This document shows positions 43,783 through 52,038 of a stretch of 64,000 nt of DNA, piece after piece. The position numbers and the translations under genes are program-made. Numbering within the stretch: the first letter of the stretch is position 1; each line of letters begins with the position of its first letter. This stretch comes from DASRDB01 sp035652815 (GTDB lineage: Bacteria; Chloroflexota; Ktedonobacteria; Ktedonobacterales; Ktedonobacteraceae): NCBI GenBank assembly GCA_035652815.1, contig DASRDB010000003.1, positions 620,001-684,000 on the forward strand, written 5' to 3'. The notes under the pieces were generated by a model. It saw nothing but the letters and a program-made list of their open reading frames with translations, searched no databases and was not told the DNA's origin.

Positions 43783-44412
43783 ATGAGAGGATTTCAGAAC
43801 AGGCCCCCATTTGCAATGGCCCCCGTATATCAATCTACGCTTTTTGTTGTGTTGTGTGTCTGCAGCATTTTTGTGTTGAGCGGCTGTAGCGCCAGTGCGC
43901 TTACTGACCCCTCCTCGACTGCTCACGCGGCTTCGCCCTCGACAACGTCTGGCTACCCGGTGAAGGTGTTCTTCTCCAAATTTCCCGACTCATTCAATGG
44001 CAATCCCTCTGTCGTCTACCCTGTGAATCGTGTTTCGCCAACTATTGCTGTGGCAACCTTTTCTATTCAGTTGCTCATTGCCGGACCGACGCTCTCAGAA
44101 CAGCAGGCTGGCTACTTCACTGAATTGAATACTCTCTTCAGCGGCTCATCGAATTGCGCGGCACCACGTCCCGTTGGCGGCCCGGACTTTACGCTGACGC
44201 TGGATACAAAAGGTTCTATCGCAGAGAAGGGAACGGCGACCTTGAAATTCTGCCGCCTCACCACTTCGGCAGGAATTGGGGCGGATGCGCGAGTCATGGC
44301 GGAAATTAACGCCACGTTGAAACAATTCTCAAATATCAAAAAAGTGGTGATCCTGACCAGGGATGGACACTGCTTTGGGGATTTGAGTGGAAAAGATATG
44401 TGCCTGAAATAA
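43783..44412 (+). CDS. GerMN-domain lipoprotein
   Basis: A 209-residue protein with a lipoprotein signal (lipobox VLSGC, Cys about 35), a Ser/Thr-rich linker, then a GerMN-type domain. That domain contains PVKVFFSKFPDSF, IQLLIAGPTLSEQQAGYFTE and MAEINATLKQFSNIKKVVIL. GerMN domains occur in GerM, LpqB and other surface proteins linked to sporulation or cell-envelope signalling. The role here is unknown. AAGGAAAAAG precedes the ATG. A terminator hairpin follows. Confidence 0.8.
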   Translation: MRGFQNRPPFAMAPVYQSTLFVVLCVCSIFVLSGCSASALTDPSSTAHAASPSTTSGYPVKVFFSKFPDSFNGNPSVVYPVNRVSPTIAVATFSIQLLIAGPTLSEQQAGYFTELNTLFSGSSNCAAPRPVGGPDFTLTLDTKGSIAEKGTATLKFCRLTTSAGIGADARVMAEINATLKQFSNIKKVVILTRDGHCFGDLSGKDMCLK

Positions 44413-44417
44413 GTTGA

Positions 44418-44456
44418 AGAGAGGCCAGTCATCCTTTGCAGGATAGCTGGCCTCAT
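44418..44456 (+). terminator. Hairpin after the GerMN lipoprotein gene
   Basis: GAGGCCAG and CTGGCCTC pair, extended inward by ATCCT/AGGAT around a short loop. A weak T-rich tail follows. Intrinsic terminator, probable. Confidence 0.6.
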
Positions 44457-44516
44457 CTTACGGGTGCTTAGATACTCCGTCAGAACCGATCTCACGCTCT
44501 TAAGCGAGCGGAGAAA

Positions 44517-45305
44517 TTAGCGGTAAATGAAGGTCACTCCTGGACCCGGAGCAAACTCCACATATCTGACCTGATAGGGATTCGCGCCCCAGGACATGTT
44601 ACTGGCGATGACATGCCCGTTGCTCAACACCTGTTCCACCACTGCCACGTGACCCTCGCCATATGCGCCTTGTACCCAGGGCTGCAAATCAATGATAGAG
44701 CCTACGACCGGGGCAGAGGAGACATGCCAGCCAAATTGATAGGCGCGCGCCGTCCACTGCCAGGCATTCGAATTGGTTGTCCACGGCACAAAATAGCCGT
44801 GTATCTGATAGTAACGCTGGTCGGCCCACCATGTACACGCGGGATACGGATATGGATTCCCATGTCCGACCGCAGAACTCGAGCTGCTGGTCAAAGGGGT
44901 CGAACCTGACGTACCATGACTCGTCGTGCCGGAAGAACTACTTCCAGTTCTGTTACCAGGGATACAGATCACCTGGTTGGTATAGATTACGTTGGGGTTT
45001 GCGATGTGGTTGTAAGATGCGAGAACTCCCCAGCTCGTACCGTAACGAGAGGCTATCCGACTGAGTGTATCACCCCGAACGACGACATAAACCCGATCAC
45101 CGCCCGCGCAGCTTGTCTGCGCTGCCGCGTGGGCGCTCCCCACATTCAGGCCCAGAGTCACGCTCAAAAAGAGGACTCCGAGCAGCGCCGCCATACCAAA
45201 CTTCCCTACAAAACGTACAGCACTTGATGTCTGAAAGCGCTTCGCGAATTGCGATGATGTGAGCGCGTTCGCAAACTGCTTCCAGGTTTCTTGGTATGTT
45301 CTCAA
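44517..45305 (-). CDS. Secreted LysM-CHAP peptidoglycan hydrolase
   Basis: A 262-residue protein. It has a long N-terminal export signal with hydrophobic core at about 38-60 ending SAHAA, and a LysM domain (about 72-117, YVVVRGDTLSRIASRYGTSW). A Ser/Thr/Gly linker is followed by a CHAP domain (about 148-262) with nucleophile Cys157 in YPACTWWADQRYY and the general-base histidine in EGHVAVVEQV. It binds glycan strands through LysM and cleaves peptide bridges. The start is a TTG with AAAGGAAAGG well placed before it; no ATG competes. Confidence 0.9.
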   Translation of the reverse strand: MRTYQETWKQFANALTSSQFAKRFQTSSAVRFVGKFGMAALLGVLFLSVTLGLNVGSAHAAAQTSCAGGDRVYVVVRGDTLSRIASRYGTSWGVLASYNHIANPNVIYTNQVICIPGNRTGSSSSGTTSHGTSGSTPLTSSSSSAVGHGNPYPYPACTWWADQRYYQIHGYFVPWTTNSNAWQWTARAYQFGWHVSSAPVVGSIIDLQPWVQGAYGEGHVAVVEQVLSNGHVIASNMSWGANPYQVRYVEFAPGPGVTFIYR

Positions 45306-45647
45306 AATTACCTTTCCTTTAGATTAAAACTTGCAGCACCCGCAAGTTATTGCGTTATCCAGTCGTACAGGTTGAAGCATATATACAATGATCTAGTTGT
45401 GCGACATAGACAACGTTGCATATAGTAGCATATCTGGAAAGATACGACTTGAAACATTTTGAAATAACAGAAAGCGTATAAAGGCGCAATAGAACAGGGA
45501 AGAAATGGATGACTTTAGCGAATTTTGCGCGTCAATAAAATTTGTTGAAAATAGTACCAAATGGCTATATATTGCCTACGTAGAGGGCAGGCAAAGAACA
45601 CTATACTTTGCTTGCCAATCTTCAAAGATGAAATTGGAGTACACGGC
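45306..45647. other. Divergent intergenic region, LysM-CHAP to amidase
   Basis: 342 AT-rich bases that must carry both promoters. I see no repeat, hairpin or convincing consensus promoter. A longer upstream frame of the amidase gene enters it but lacks a ribosome-binding site. Confidence 0.5.
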
Positions 45648-47183
45648 ATGAGTGAGCGACCACACGAGCCAGAGTCACTAGAAGAAGTGCCCATTGCTGA
45701 CTTGCAGGCGGCGCTGCAAGCAGGCGAACTTACGACGCAGCGATTGTGCGAGATGTATCTTGAGCGCATCGAGGCAATTGACCGGAGCGGCCCGGCCATT
45801 AATAGCGTGATCGAGATCAATCCCGAGTGCCTGGATATTGCGCGCAAGCTAGACGAGGAACGGGCACGAAATGGGCCACGAGGGCCGCTGCATGGCATAC
45901 CTATCCTCGTCAAGGATAATATCGCTACGGCGGATCGTATGCAGACAACGGCGGGATCGCTGGCTCTGGTTGGCGCTCGCGTGCCGCGTGATGCATTTGT
46001 GGTGCAGCAACTGCGCGAGGCGGGCGCGGTGATTCTGGGCAAGACTAACCTGAGTGAGTGGGCAAATTTTCGCGGCGAACCCTCGACGAGCGGCTGGAGC
46101 GCCCGAGGCGGGCAGACGCGCAATCCTTATGTGCTGGATCGCACGCCATGCGGCTCCAGTTCCGGCTCAGGCGCAGCCATCGCGGCAAACCTGGCGGCGG
46201 CCTCGCTCGGCACAGAGACGGACGGCTCGATTCTCTGCCCGTCTTCCATAAACGGATTGGTAGGTATCAAGCCGACGGTAGGTCTGACCAGTCGCGCAGG
46301 AGTGGTACCTATCGCGCACAGCCAGGATACGGTGGGGCCAATGACGCGCACAGTGACAGACGCGGCGCTGCTGCTCGGAGCAATCACGGGCGTCGATGAG
46401 CGCGATCCTGCTACCCGGGAGAGCCAGGGAAAATTCCACAGGGATTATACGCAATTTCTGGATAAAGATGGGCTGCGCGGCGCGAGGATTGGCATAGCGC
46501 GCAAGCAGTATTTTGGCTATAGCGCGAAATCAGATGCCATCGCCGAGGCAGCCATCGAACGGCTGCGCGAGGCCGGAGCGATCATCATCGATAACGCCGA
46601 TATTCCAACAGCGCAGCAAATGGCCGAATCGAAAGCTGAGAAGACGGTGCTGCTCTACGAATTCAAGGCCGATCTCAATGCTTATCTGGCAGAATTGCTC
46701 GACTCGCCAGTGCGCACAATGGCTGATGTTATCGCCTTCAATAAAGCTCATGCCGAACAGGAATTGCTGTATTTTGGACAGGAATTGATGCTGCTGGCAG
46801 AAGAAACTACGTCATTGGAGGCTGAAGAATATATTGCGGCGCTGGCAGAAAACCATAGGCTTTCACGTGAAGAAGGAATTGACGCCGTGATGGAGCAGCA
46901 CCAGCTTGACGCGCTGGTCATGCCAACCACCAGCCCTGCGTGGTGCATCGATCTCTTAAACGGAGATCACGGACTTGGAGGAAGCTCGCAGCCTGCCGCC
47001 CTGGCAGGCTATCCGGCAATCACTGTACCGGCAGGCTACACATTCGAGTTGCCAATTGGCCTCACCTTTATGGGCCGCGCTTATAGTGAGCCAACGCTGA
47101 TCAGGTTGGCCTATGCTTTCGAGCAGGTGACAATGGCGAGGAGAGCGCCGAGGTATCTGGCAAGCACACCATTAGGGATGTAA
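45648..47183 (+). CDS. Amidase-signature family protein (GatA/AtzF-like)
   Basis: A 511-residue Ser-cisSer-Lys amidase. Lys89 lies in PILVKDNIAT, the Gly/Ser loop is CGSSSGSGAAIAANLAAAS, and the nucleophile Ser194 is in LGTETDGSI. The C-terminal LAGYPAITVPAGY is also typical. It hydrolyses an amide or ester; relatives include plant-type and Bacillus 'amidase' enzymes, and there is no GatB/GatC neighbour to suggest tRNA transamidation. I start at the ATG at 45648 after TTGGAG rather than at 45561. Confidence 0.92.
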   Translation: MSERPHEPESLEEVPIADLQAALQAGELTTQRLCEMYLERIEAIDRSGPAINSVIEINPECLDIARKLDEERARNGPRGPLHGIPILVKDNIATADRMQTTAGSLALVGARVPRDAFVVQQLREAGAVILGKTNLSEWANFRGEPSTSGWSARGGQTRNPYVLDRTPCGSSSGSGAAIAANLAAASLGTETDGSILCPSSINGLVGIKPTVGLTSRAGVVPIAHSQDTVGPMTRTVTDAALLLGAITGVDERDPATRESQGKFHRDYTQFLDKDGLRGARIGIARKQYFGYSAKSDAIAEAAIERLREAGAIIIDNADIPTAQQMAESKAEKTVLLYEFKADLNAYLAELLDSPVRTMADVIAFNKAHAEQELLYFGQELMLLAEETTSLEAEEYIAALAENHRLSREEGIDAVMEQHQLDALVMPTTSPAWCIDLLNGDHGLGGSSQPAALAGYPAITVPAGYTFELPIGLTFMGRAYSEPTLIRLAYAFEQVTMARRAPRYLASTPLGM

Positions 47184-47186
47184 ATT

Positions 47187-47340
47187 TTTGTAGGGACGCG
47201 CTTCATCGCGTCCACCTCGGGGCATCAATCTGCACGACAGGCGGGGTGGACGGGATGAAGCGCGTCCCTACAACCTTAGACCTCGCCGGTGGTGCGTACC
47301 GGTGAGCCGGGTGGACGCGATGAAGCGCGTCCCTACAAAA
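47187..47340. repeat. Cluster of three family A repeat units
   Basis: TTTGTAGGGACGCGCTTCAT begins at 47187. Two inverted units ending GATGAAGCGCGTCCCTACAA lie at about 47243-47274 and 47309-47340. The units lie between the amidase and the ANT(6)-like gene. Confidence 0.8.
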
Positions 47341-47349
47341 CTGCGTCCA

Positions 47350-48204
47350 TCACCCCTCATACGTCAGCGCACGTAACACATCTTCCGCCGCCCGTTCCGG
47401 CCAGGGCCAGCCATAGCGGCCGGCCAGCGATTGACATACCTCGAGTCCCAGGAGAGCAGCCTTCACCATTGCCTGCCTCAATGCGTCTTTACCTTCTCCT
47501 GGAATGCACTCGTTCAACTGCGCGAGCCGTTCGGGAGAAATCATGTTTTCGAGGTTCCAGGAGGCGAAGGAGGCTCTCCAGCGATGCACATTGCCCGATT
47601 CGAGTTTGAGCAAGGCCATCAGGCTGTCCAGCCCGCCTATATGAAAGGCTACACGGGCATACCATTGATGGCCGCGCTGCATTTTGTTGAAGCTGTAGAG
47701 CAGGATGTACCAGAACTGGTCGCATTTGTCTTTAAAGGCCGCCTGTTTCTCATCTTCTGGCAGGTCTGTAGAGCGGCCTACCAGTTGTTGGACGTAGCCA
47801 GTCAGGCGTCCACCAGTTTTGTCACAACAAACCATTGCCTCGACCGAGCTAGGGCTAACTTGCAGGGAGAGAAGCATATCCATTTCCGATTCAGGGCGAA
47901 AGCCAAATTCGACGCGCTGTGGATACGGTTCCGCGTGATAGATGGTCCAGAAGGCGTTTGGAAAGCCGATGGGGTCGTAGATCAGCACATGCTCGCCGAA
48001 TTGCGCGGCCCAGCTTTGCCAGTTCTCCACAAATGATTCGAAGTCGGCATCGCGAATAAAATACATGGCGTCGATATCCGAGAATTCGTCCAGGCGCTCA
48101 TCAGAGCCTGACCCGCCGATGAGCAAACCGGCGATGCGCTCGTCCTGGTTGGCATTGGCACACAGACGTTCGCGGAATCTGGCGCGTGTTGGGGATTCTG
48201 GCAT
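47350..48204 (-). CDS. ANT(6)-like nucleotidyltransferase
   Basis: A 284-residue protein. GGSGSDERLDEFSDIDAMYF (about 30-50) is the nucleotidyltransferase signature, with GSGS and an acidic DxD pair. The rest resembles aminoglycoside 6-adenylyltransferase and related proteins: helical, with WPWPERAAEDVLRALT at the end. Such enzymes transfer AMP to streptomycin-like drugs, but many chromosomal homologues have no known substrate. AAAGGCGGC precedes the ATG. It is one of two intact nucleotidyltransferase genes plus one remnant in this window. Confidence 0.8.
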   Translation of the reverse strand: MPESPTRARFRERLCANANQDERIAGLLIGGSGSDERLDEFSDIDAMYFIRDADFESFVENWQSWAAQFGEHVLIYDPIGFPNAFWTIYHAEPYPQRVEFGFRPESEMDMLLSLQVSPSSVEAMVCCDKTGGRLTGYVQQLVGRSTDLPEDEKQAAFKDKCDQFWYILLYSFNKMQRGHQWYARVAFHIGGLDSLMALLKLESGNVHRWRASFASWNLENMISPERLAQLNECIPGEGKDALRQAMVKAALLGLEVCQSLAGRYGWPWPERAAEDVLRALTYEG

Positions 48205-48299
48205 AGGATTGCCGCCTTTCTAAGGGTCTTATGAAGGCACATCTTAAATGCATGGACGCGCTGATGACGCTGACAACATACCAGGAGATTCTCGCCCCC

Positions 48300-48385
48300 T
48301 GTCATCCTGAGCGCCGCGAAGGATCTCCGTTCCCCGACGATTCGTGCGCCCCGACCGCAGATCCTTCGCGGCGCTCAGGATGACA
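48300..48385. repeat. Family B palindromic repeat
   Basis: TGTCATCCTGAGCGCCGCGA opens the left arm and GCGGCGCTCAGGATGACA closes the right, around a central ~40 bases. It lies between the ANT(6)-like and glycosidase genes. Confidence 0.85.
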
Positions 48386-48408
48386 GGCCTGCCTATTGAG
48401 CATCCCGT

Positions 48409-49758
48409 CTATCCATTTGTTAACATTAAGGTTGTCATGTAGAGTATAGCAGCCGCAGTCCAGGCCTGCACGCTGCAGGCGTAGAAGTAGTCGGCGAGAA
48501 ACCATTCGTGTTCGATGCGGTGCGAGCGAATCCAGCGCGAGGGTTGTACCGTATAGAGTTCTACGGGGTCTTCAAAGGAGCACAGGGCGCGCAGCACGCG
48601 ATGGGCTATTTCAAGCGCTTCGGCGTGATGGCCGTAACGCTGCATGCCGAGCGCGGCAACCGCGTTGTCGAAGGGCCAGATCGCGCCACAATGGTATACC
48701 AGGGGGTTGTAGTAGTAGGCGCGGTCGGAAAGGGTGCGGATGCCCCAGGGAGTGAAAAGGTCAGGTTGAAGCAGGCGTTTGCTCACGAGCGAGGCGGGCA
48801 GCTCGTCAAGGCAGCCGCTCCAGAGCAGGTGGCCGGGATTTGATGAAACGGCGGGAATGCGCTGTTTGTCTCCATCCAGGGCGATTGCGGGGAACTGCTC
48901 TTCGTCCATCCAGAAACGCTGCAAGCCCTCGACAAGACGCGACTTGCGCCGCTCAATGGTCTGTTTGAGGGCAGGGGTAAGTTGGTGGCGGCGTTCAGCC
49001 ATTTTCCGGTAGCTATCGTAGGCAGCCCAGGCGTACCCCTGCACTTCGATCCAGGCGACGGGATGTACGAGCGGGGCATGGTTGGGAGAGCGAAGCGATT
49101 CGCCGCTATCCTTCCAGACCTGGTTGGTGAGGCCGATGCCTTCGGGATTGCGCCGGGCATATTCTACTAACCCATCCTGGTCGAGATCAGACCATTCCTG
49201 CATCCATTGAAAGGCCAGTTCGACGCCGGACCAGAGTTCGTCGAGCAAGGCCCAGTCCTGGAAGTATTCAACGACATGATGTATGGTAATAAGGAAGAGA
49301 AAGGTTGCATCAAAAGCGCCATAATAGCGGGGAACGGGCCAGCGAGCGGCAATCATGCGCTCCGGTACAGGGTCCCAGTATTCATGGACGATGCGACCAG
49401 GCTGTTCTTCGTTCACATCATTGACGACACGGCCTTGCAAACTGGCGAGGCCGCGCAGCACAGTGCGAGAGAGGTCATGCAGCCAGGAATGATACGAAGC
49501 AACATGAGTATCAAGGATAAATGTGTTTTGTGATGCTTGCTGCAAACGGTCGGCTTCAAGAGCAAGTAAAACAGTCCAGAGAGAGTCGCGGCCAAAGATG
49601 GCATGAAAATGGTCGTTATGGCCACTGGCGGTAATGCCGAGCGGAGTCTGGAGCGATTGCAGGGCAAGCAATCCCTTTTGCCATAAATTGCGCAAGACCT
49701 CGCTCTCATGAGCGAGGTCTGTATGAGCAGGCATATATGGAGATGCAAAATCCACCAT
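48409..49758 (-). CDS. Six-hairpin glycosidase (amylo-alpha-1,6-glucosidase/MGH1-like)
   Basis: A 449-residue protein of (alpha/alpha)6-barrel type. GHNDHFHAIFGRDSLWTVLL near residue 50 is the hallmark of glycogen-debranching/GH15-GH63-like C-terminal domains, and the acidic residues in DLDQDGLVEYARRNPEG and IWPFDNAVAALG fit the active site. No signal peptide is visible. It follows the MalEFG-type importer on the same strand, suggesting it hydrolyses the imported alpha-glucoside in the cytosol. AGGAAAA precedes the ATG. Confidence 0.85.
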   Translation of the reverse strand: MVDFASPYMPAHTDLAHESEVLRNLWQKGLLALQSLQTPLGITASGHNDHFHAIFGRDSLWTVLLALEADRLQQASQNTFILDTHVASYHSWLHDLSRTVLRGLASLQGRVVNDVNEEQPGRIVHEYWDPVPERMIAARWPVPRYYGAFDATFLFLITIHHVVEYFQDWALLDELWSGVELAFQWMQEWSDLDQDGLVEYARRNPEGIGLTNQVWKDSGESLRSPNHAPLVHPVAWIEVQGYAWAAYDSYRKMAERRHQLTPALKQTIERRKSRLVEGLQRFWMDEEQFPAIALDGDKQRIPAVSSNPGHLLWSGCLDELPASLVSKRLLQPDLFTPWGIRTLSDRAYYYNPLVYHCGAIWPFDNAVAALGMQRYGHHAEALEIAHRVLRALCSFEDPVELYTVQPSRWIRSHRIEHEWFLADYFYACSVQAWTAAAILYMTTLMLTNG

Positions 49759-49797
49759 AAGATTTTCCTGATATCTTTACATTGTTCTAGAAATGAC

Positions 49798-49851
49798 AAG
49801 AGAGCCTTGCCATTCATTTCATTTATGAACATGACGGAAAGGCTCTCTCTT
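49798..49851 (-). terminator. Hairpin between the sugar importer operon and the glycosidase
   Basis: AGAGAGCCTT (49799-49808) and AAGGCTCTCT (49839-49848) are exact inverses with a 30-base loop. On the minus strand this follows the MalG-type gene and could terminate the operon; the T-tract is weak. Confidence 0.5.
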
Positions 49852-49883
49852 TAGTAACAGGCAATTCCAAACCTGTCTCCAGA

Positions 49884-49996
49884 TGTCATCCTGAGCGCAG
49901 CGAAGGATCTGCGGTCCCTGATGATAAGTGTGCCGAGGCCGGAGATCCTTCCCCTTCGCTGCGCTCAGGGCTTCGGCTCATGCGCTCAGGATGACA
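49884..49996. repeat. Family B palindromic repeat, with an internal duplication
   Basis: TGTCATCCTGAGCGCAGCGA on the left; on the right CTTCGCTGCGCTCAGG is repeated in altered form before TGCGCTCAGGATGACA. It lies 28 bases past the end of the MalG-type gene. Confidence 0.8.
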
Positions 49997-50023
49997 GGCG
50001 AGAGTTTTTTTCATGGCAGGCAA

Positions 50024-50914
50024 TTAGCCTTTGACCCCCGAAGATACCGCACCCTCTATGAAGTAGCGCTGGAAGATGAAGAAGAGGATGAGGATGGGAA
50101 TGGTATTGAACATCGCGCTGGTCAGCAGCAGGTTGTACTGTGTGTAGTAGGCGCTCTTAAACGAGAACAGGCCGAGTGGCAAGGTGTACATATCCTGCGT
50201 GCCAAGCACGACCAGGGGCCACTGGAAATCGTTCCACGCGCCCTGGAAGGTAAGAATGGCAACGGCGGTCATCGCAGGCTTGACTTGCGGAAGAATGATC
50301 TGGAAGAAGGTGCGCCAGGTAGATGCGCCATCTATGCGCGCCGACTCCTCCAATTCCTTCGGCAGGCCCTTCATGAACTGCACCATGATGAATACCGAGA
50401 ATGGCTGGGCCATCGCTGGCAGGATCAGCGCCAGGTAGGTATTGTTGAGGTGCATGTAGTTGACCACCATGAATTTGGGGATCAGCGTGACGGTCAGGGG
50501 AATCATCATCACGGCCAGCGTCACCGTGAAAATGATTTCCTTGCCAGGGAAATTCATGCGAGACAGGGCATAGCCAGCCATTGCGGAAAAGACAACATTC
50601 AACACGGTTGCTACGGCGGCGTAGATAAAGGCGTTCAGAACCCAGCGCAAGAAGTAGGGATAGTTCAGGATGAACTGGTAGTTCGTGGTAATAAACGGGT
50701 TAGGAATCAGGCTAGGTGGGAACGACAGGACATCGGCAGCCGTCTTAAAGGACGAGATCGCCGAGAAAATCAGCGGGCCGATTGAGGTGATGGTAAAAAT
50801 GACCACACAGGCATACAGAATGATGTGGTACCAACTGAAGCGCCGCTCGGGGCCTTGCTCCGCCGCCACCACCTGCGGTCTGACCTGCGCTTGTGTCGCG
50901 GTTGTCTGTGCCAT
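50024..50914 (-). CDS. Sugar ABC importer permease (MalG type)
   Basis: A 296-residue permease with six helices. The cytoplasmic EAA coupling loop is ELEESARIDGASTWRTFFQI, followed by ILPQVKPAM as in MalG-type subunits. GGAGG precedes the ATG. The partner MalF-type gene ends 15 bases upstream. It would import an oligosaccharide together with the lipoprotein encoded two genes earlier. No ATPase gene is adjacent, so a shared MsmX/MalK-like ATPase from elsewhere is expected. Confidence 0.94.
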   Translation of the reverse strand: MAQTTATQAQVRPQVVAAEQGPERRFSWYHIILYACVVIFTITSIGPLIFSAISSFKTAADVLSFPPSLIPNPFITTNYQFILNYPYFLRWVLNAFIYAAVATVLNVVFSAMAGYALSRMNFPGKEIIFTVTLAVMMIPLTVTLIPKFMVVNYMHLNNTYLALILPAMAQPFSVFIMVQFMKGLPKELEESARIDGASTWRTFFQIILPQVKPAMTAVAILTFQGAWNDFQWPLVVLGTQDMYTLPLGLFSFKSAYYTQYNLLLTSAMFNTIPILILFFIFQRYFIEGAVSSGVKG

Positions 50915-50929
50915 GAACTTCCTCCTTCT

Positions 50930-51910
50930 CTACTTCTGGGTACCGGGGTCGATCAGACGCCGTTGAATGATGGTAACGATGAAAATGACGATAAAGAGCA
51001 GCACCGACATGGCAGCCGCCAATCCAAAGCGGCTCTGACCAAAGGCCGCGTTGTAGATTTCGAGCATCGGCGTCAAAGTGGCGTTGTCGGGGCCTCCATT
51101 GGTCATAAATTTGGCCTGGTCAAACATCTGGAACGCGCCAATCGTGCCGAGCGCAACTACCAGGAAAATGCTGGGGCGCAATAGTGGCACTGTGATAAAC
51201 CAGAATGTCTGAAGGCGGTTGGCTCCATCGACTTTCGCAGCCTCAAGCAGTTCCTTTGGCAAATCCTGTAGAGCAGCCAGGAAGTAGATCATGAACGAGG
51301 CTGCCGTTGACCAGATATTGAGCAGCATGATCGCGGGCAGAGCATACAGGGGATCGTTCAACCAGTCGGGCTGCGGGCCGTGAATAAGCGAGAGGAGAAA
51401 GTTAATCACACCAAACCTATTATAGAGCCAGAGAAAGATCAGGGCGGTAGCCACTGAAGACGTGATGGCCGGAATATAGAAAATGGTGCGAAAGATACCT
51501 TTTCCAACCACAAGCTGCTGCAAAATGAGCGCCAGAATCAGCGCGAGAATGGTCTGCCCAATTACTACGGCAATGACGAATTTAACGATATTGCCCATCG
51601 AAACCCAGAAATCACTTAAGCCAGGGTTAGAAAGCTGGCTGAAGAGAATCTGGTAGTTTCGCAGACCTACAAATACCGGCGCGGTAAAGCCTATATCGAC
51701 CCGGAATAAGCTGAGGCCAATACCGAAAATGGCGACTCCTACAAAGAAAACAATCAGCACAAACAGGTAAGGAAGCAGAAAAAGATACGCGGTAAGAGTC
51801 TCGCCGCGAAATGTTTTAGGCCCTTTCGTTCCACGCAGGAGCTGACGCCTGCCCTCGGCAGTCAATGGCGGAGCGGTCGCAATGGATGGCCCTGCTGGTT
51901 CTGCAGCCAT
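50930..51910 (-). CDS. Sugar ABC importer permease (MalF type)
   Basis: A 326-residue permease with six helices, opening with a cytoplasmic tail of about 40 residues and LTAYLFLLPYLFVLIVFFVG. The EAA loop is LPKELLEAAKVDGANRLQTF. AGGAGG is ideally placed before the ATG. It follows the binding-protein gene after 128 bases that hold a perfect hairpin, and forms the channel heterodimer with the MalG-type protein. Confidence 0.94.
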   Translation of the reverse strand: MAAEPAGPSIATAPPLTAEGRRQLLRGTKGPKTFRGETLTAYLFLLPYLFVLIVFFVGVAIFGIGLSLFRVDIGFTAPVFVGLRNYQILFSQLSNPGLSDFWVSMGNIVKFVIAVVIGQTILALILALILQQLVVGKGIFRTIFYIPAITSSVATALIFLWLYNRFGVINFLLSLIHGPQPDWLNDPLYALPAIMLLNIWSTAASFMIYFLAALQDLPKELLEAAKVDGANRLQTFWFITVPLLRPSIFLVVALGTIGAFQMFDQAKFMTNGGPDNATLTPMLEIYNAAFGQSRFGLAAAMSVLLFIVIFIVTIIQRRLIDPGTQK

Positions 51911-51971
51911 AGGATTCCTCCTTCAGATACGAACTTCCGTAATCACTCCCCTGATGTTTCCATAGATAACA

Positions 51972-52002
51972 CGAGATTGTGCCTGGTGAAGGCACAATCT
52001 CG
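51972..52002 (-). terminator. Intra-operon hairpin after the binding-protein gene
   Basis: CGAGATTGTGCC (51972-51983) and GGCACAATCTCG (51991-52002) form a perfect 12-base stem with a 7-base loop. There is no strong T-tract, so it is more likely an mRNA-stabilising or partial-termination stem that raises the binding protein over the permeases. Confidence 0.65.
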
Positions 52003-52038
52003 CGCACACGACCTGCAAGAGAAACTGGCAAGCGAATA

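Noticed and set aside
49928..50785. 285-codon open frame opposite the MalG-type permease
   Set aside because: It begins inside a family B repeat and mirrors a well-supported permease gene.
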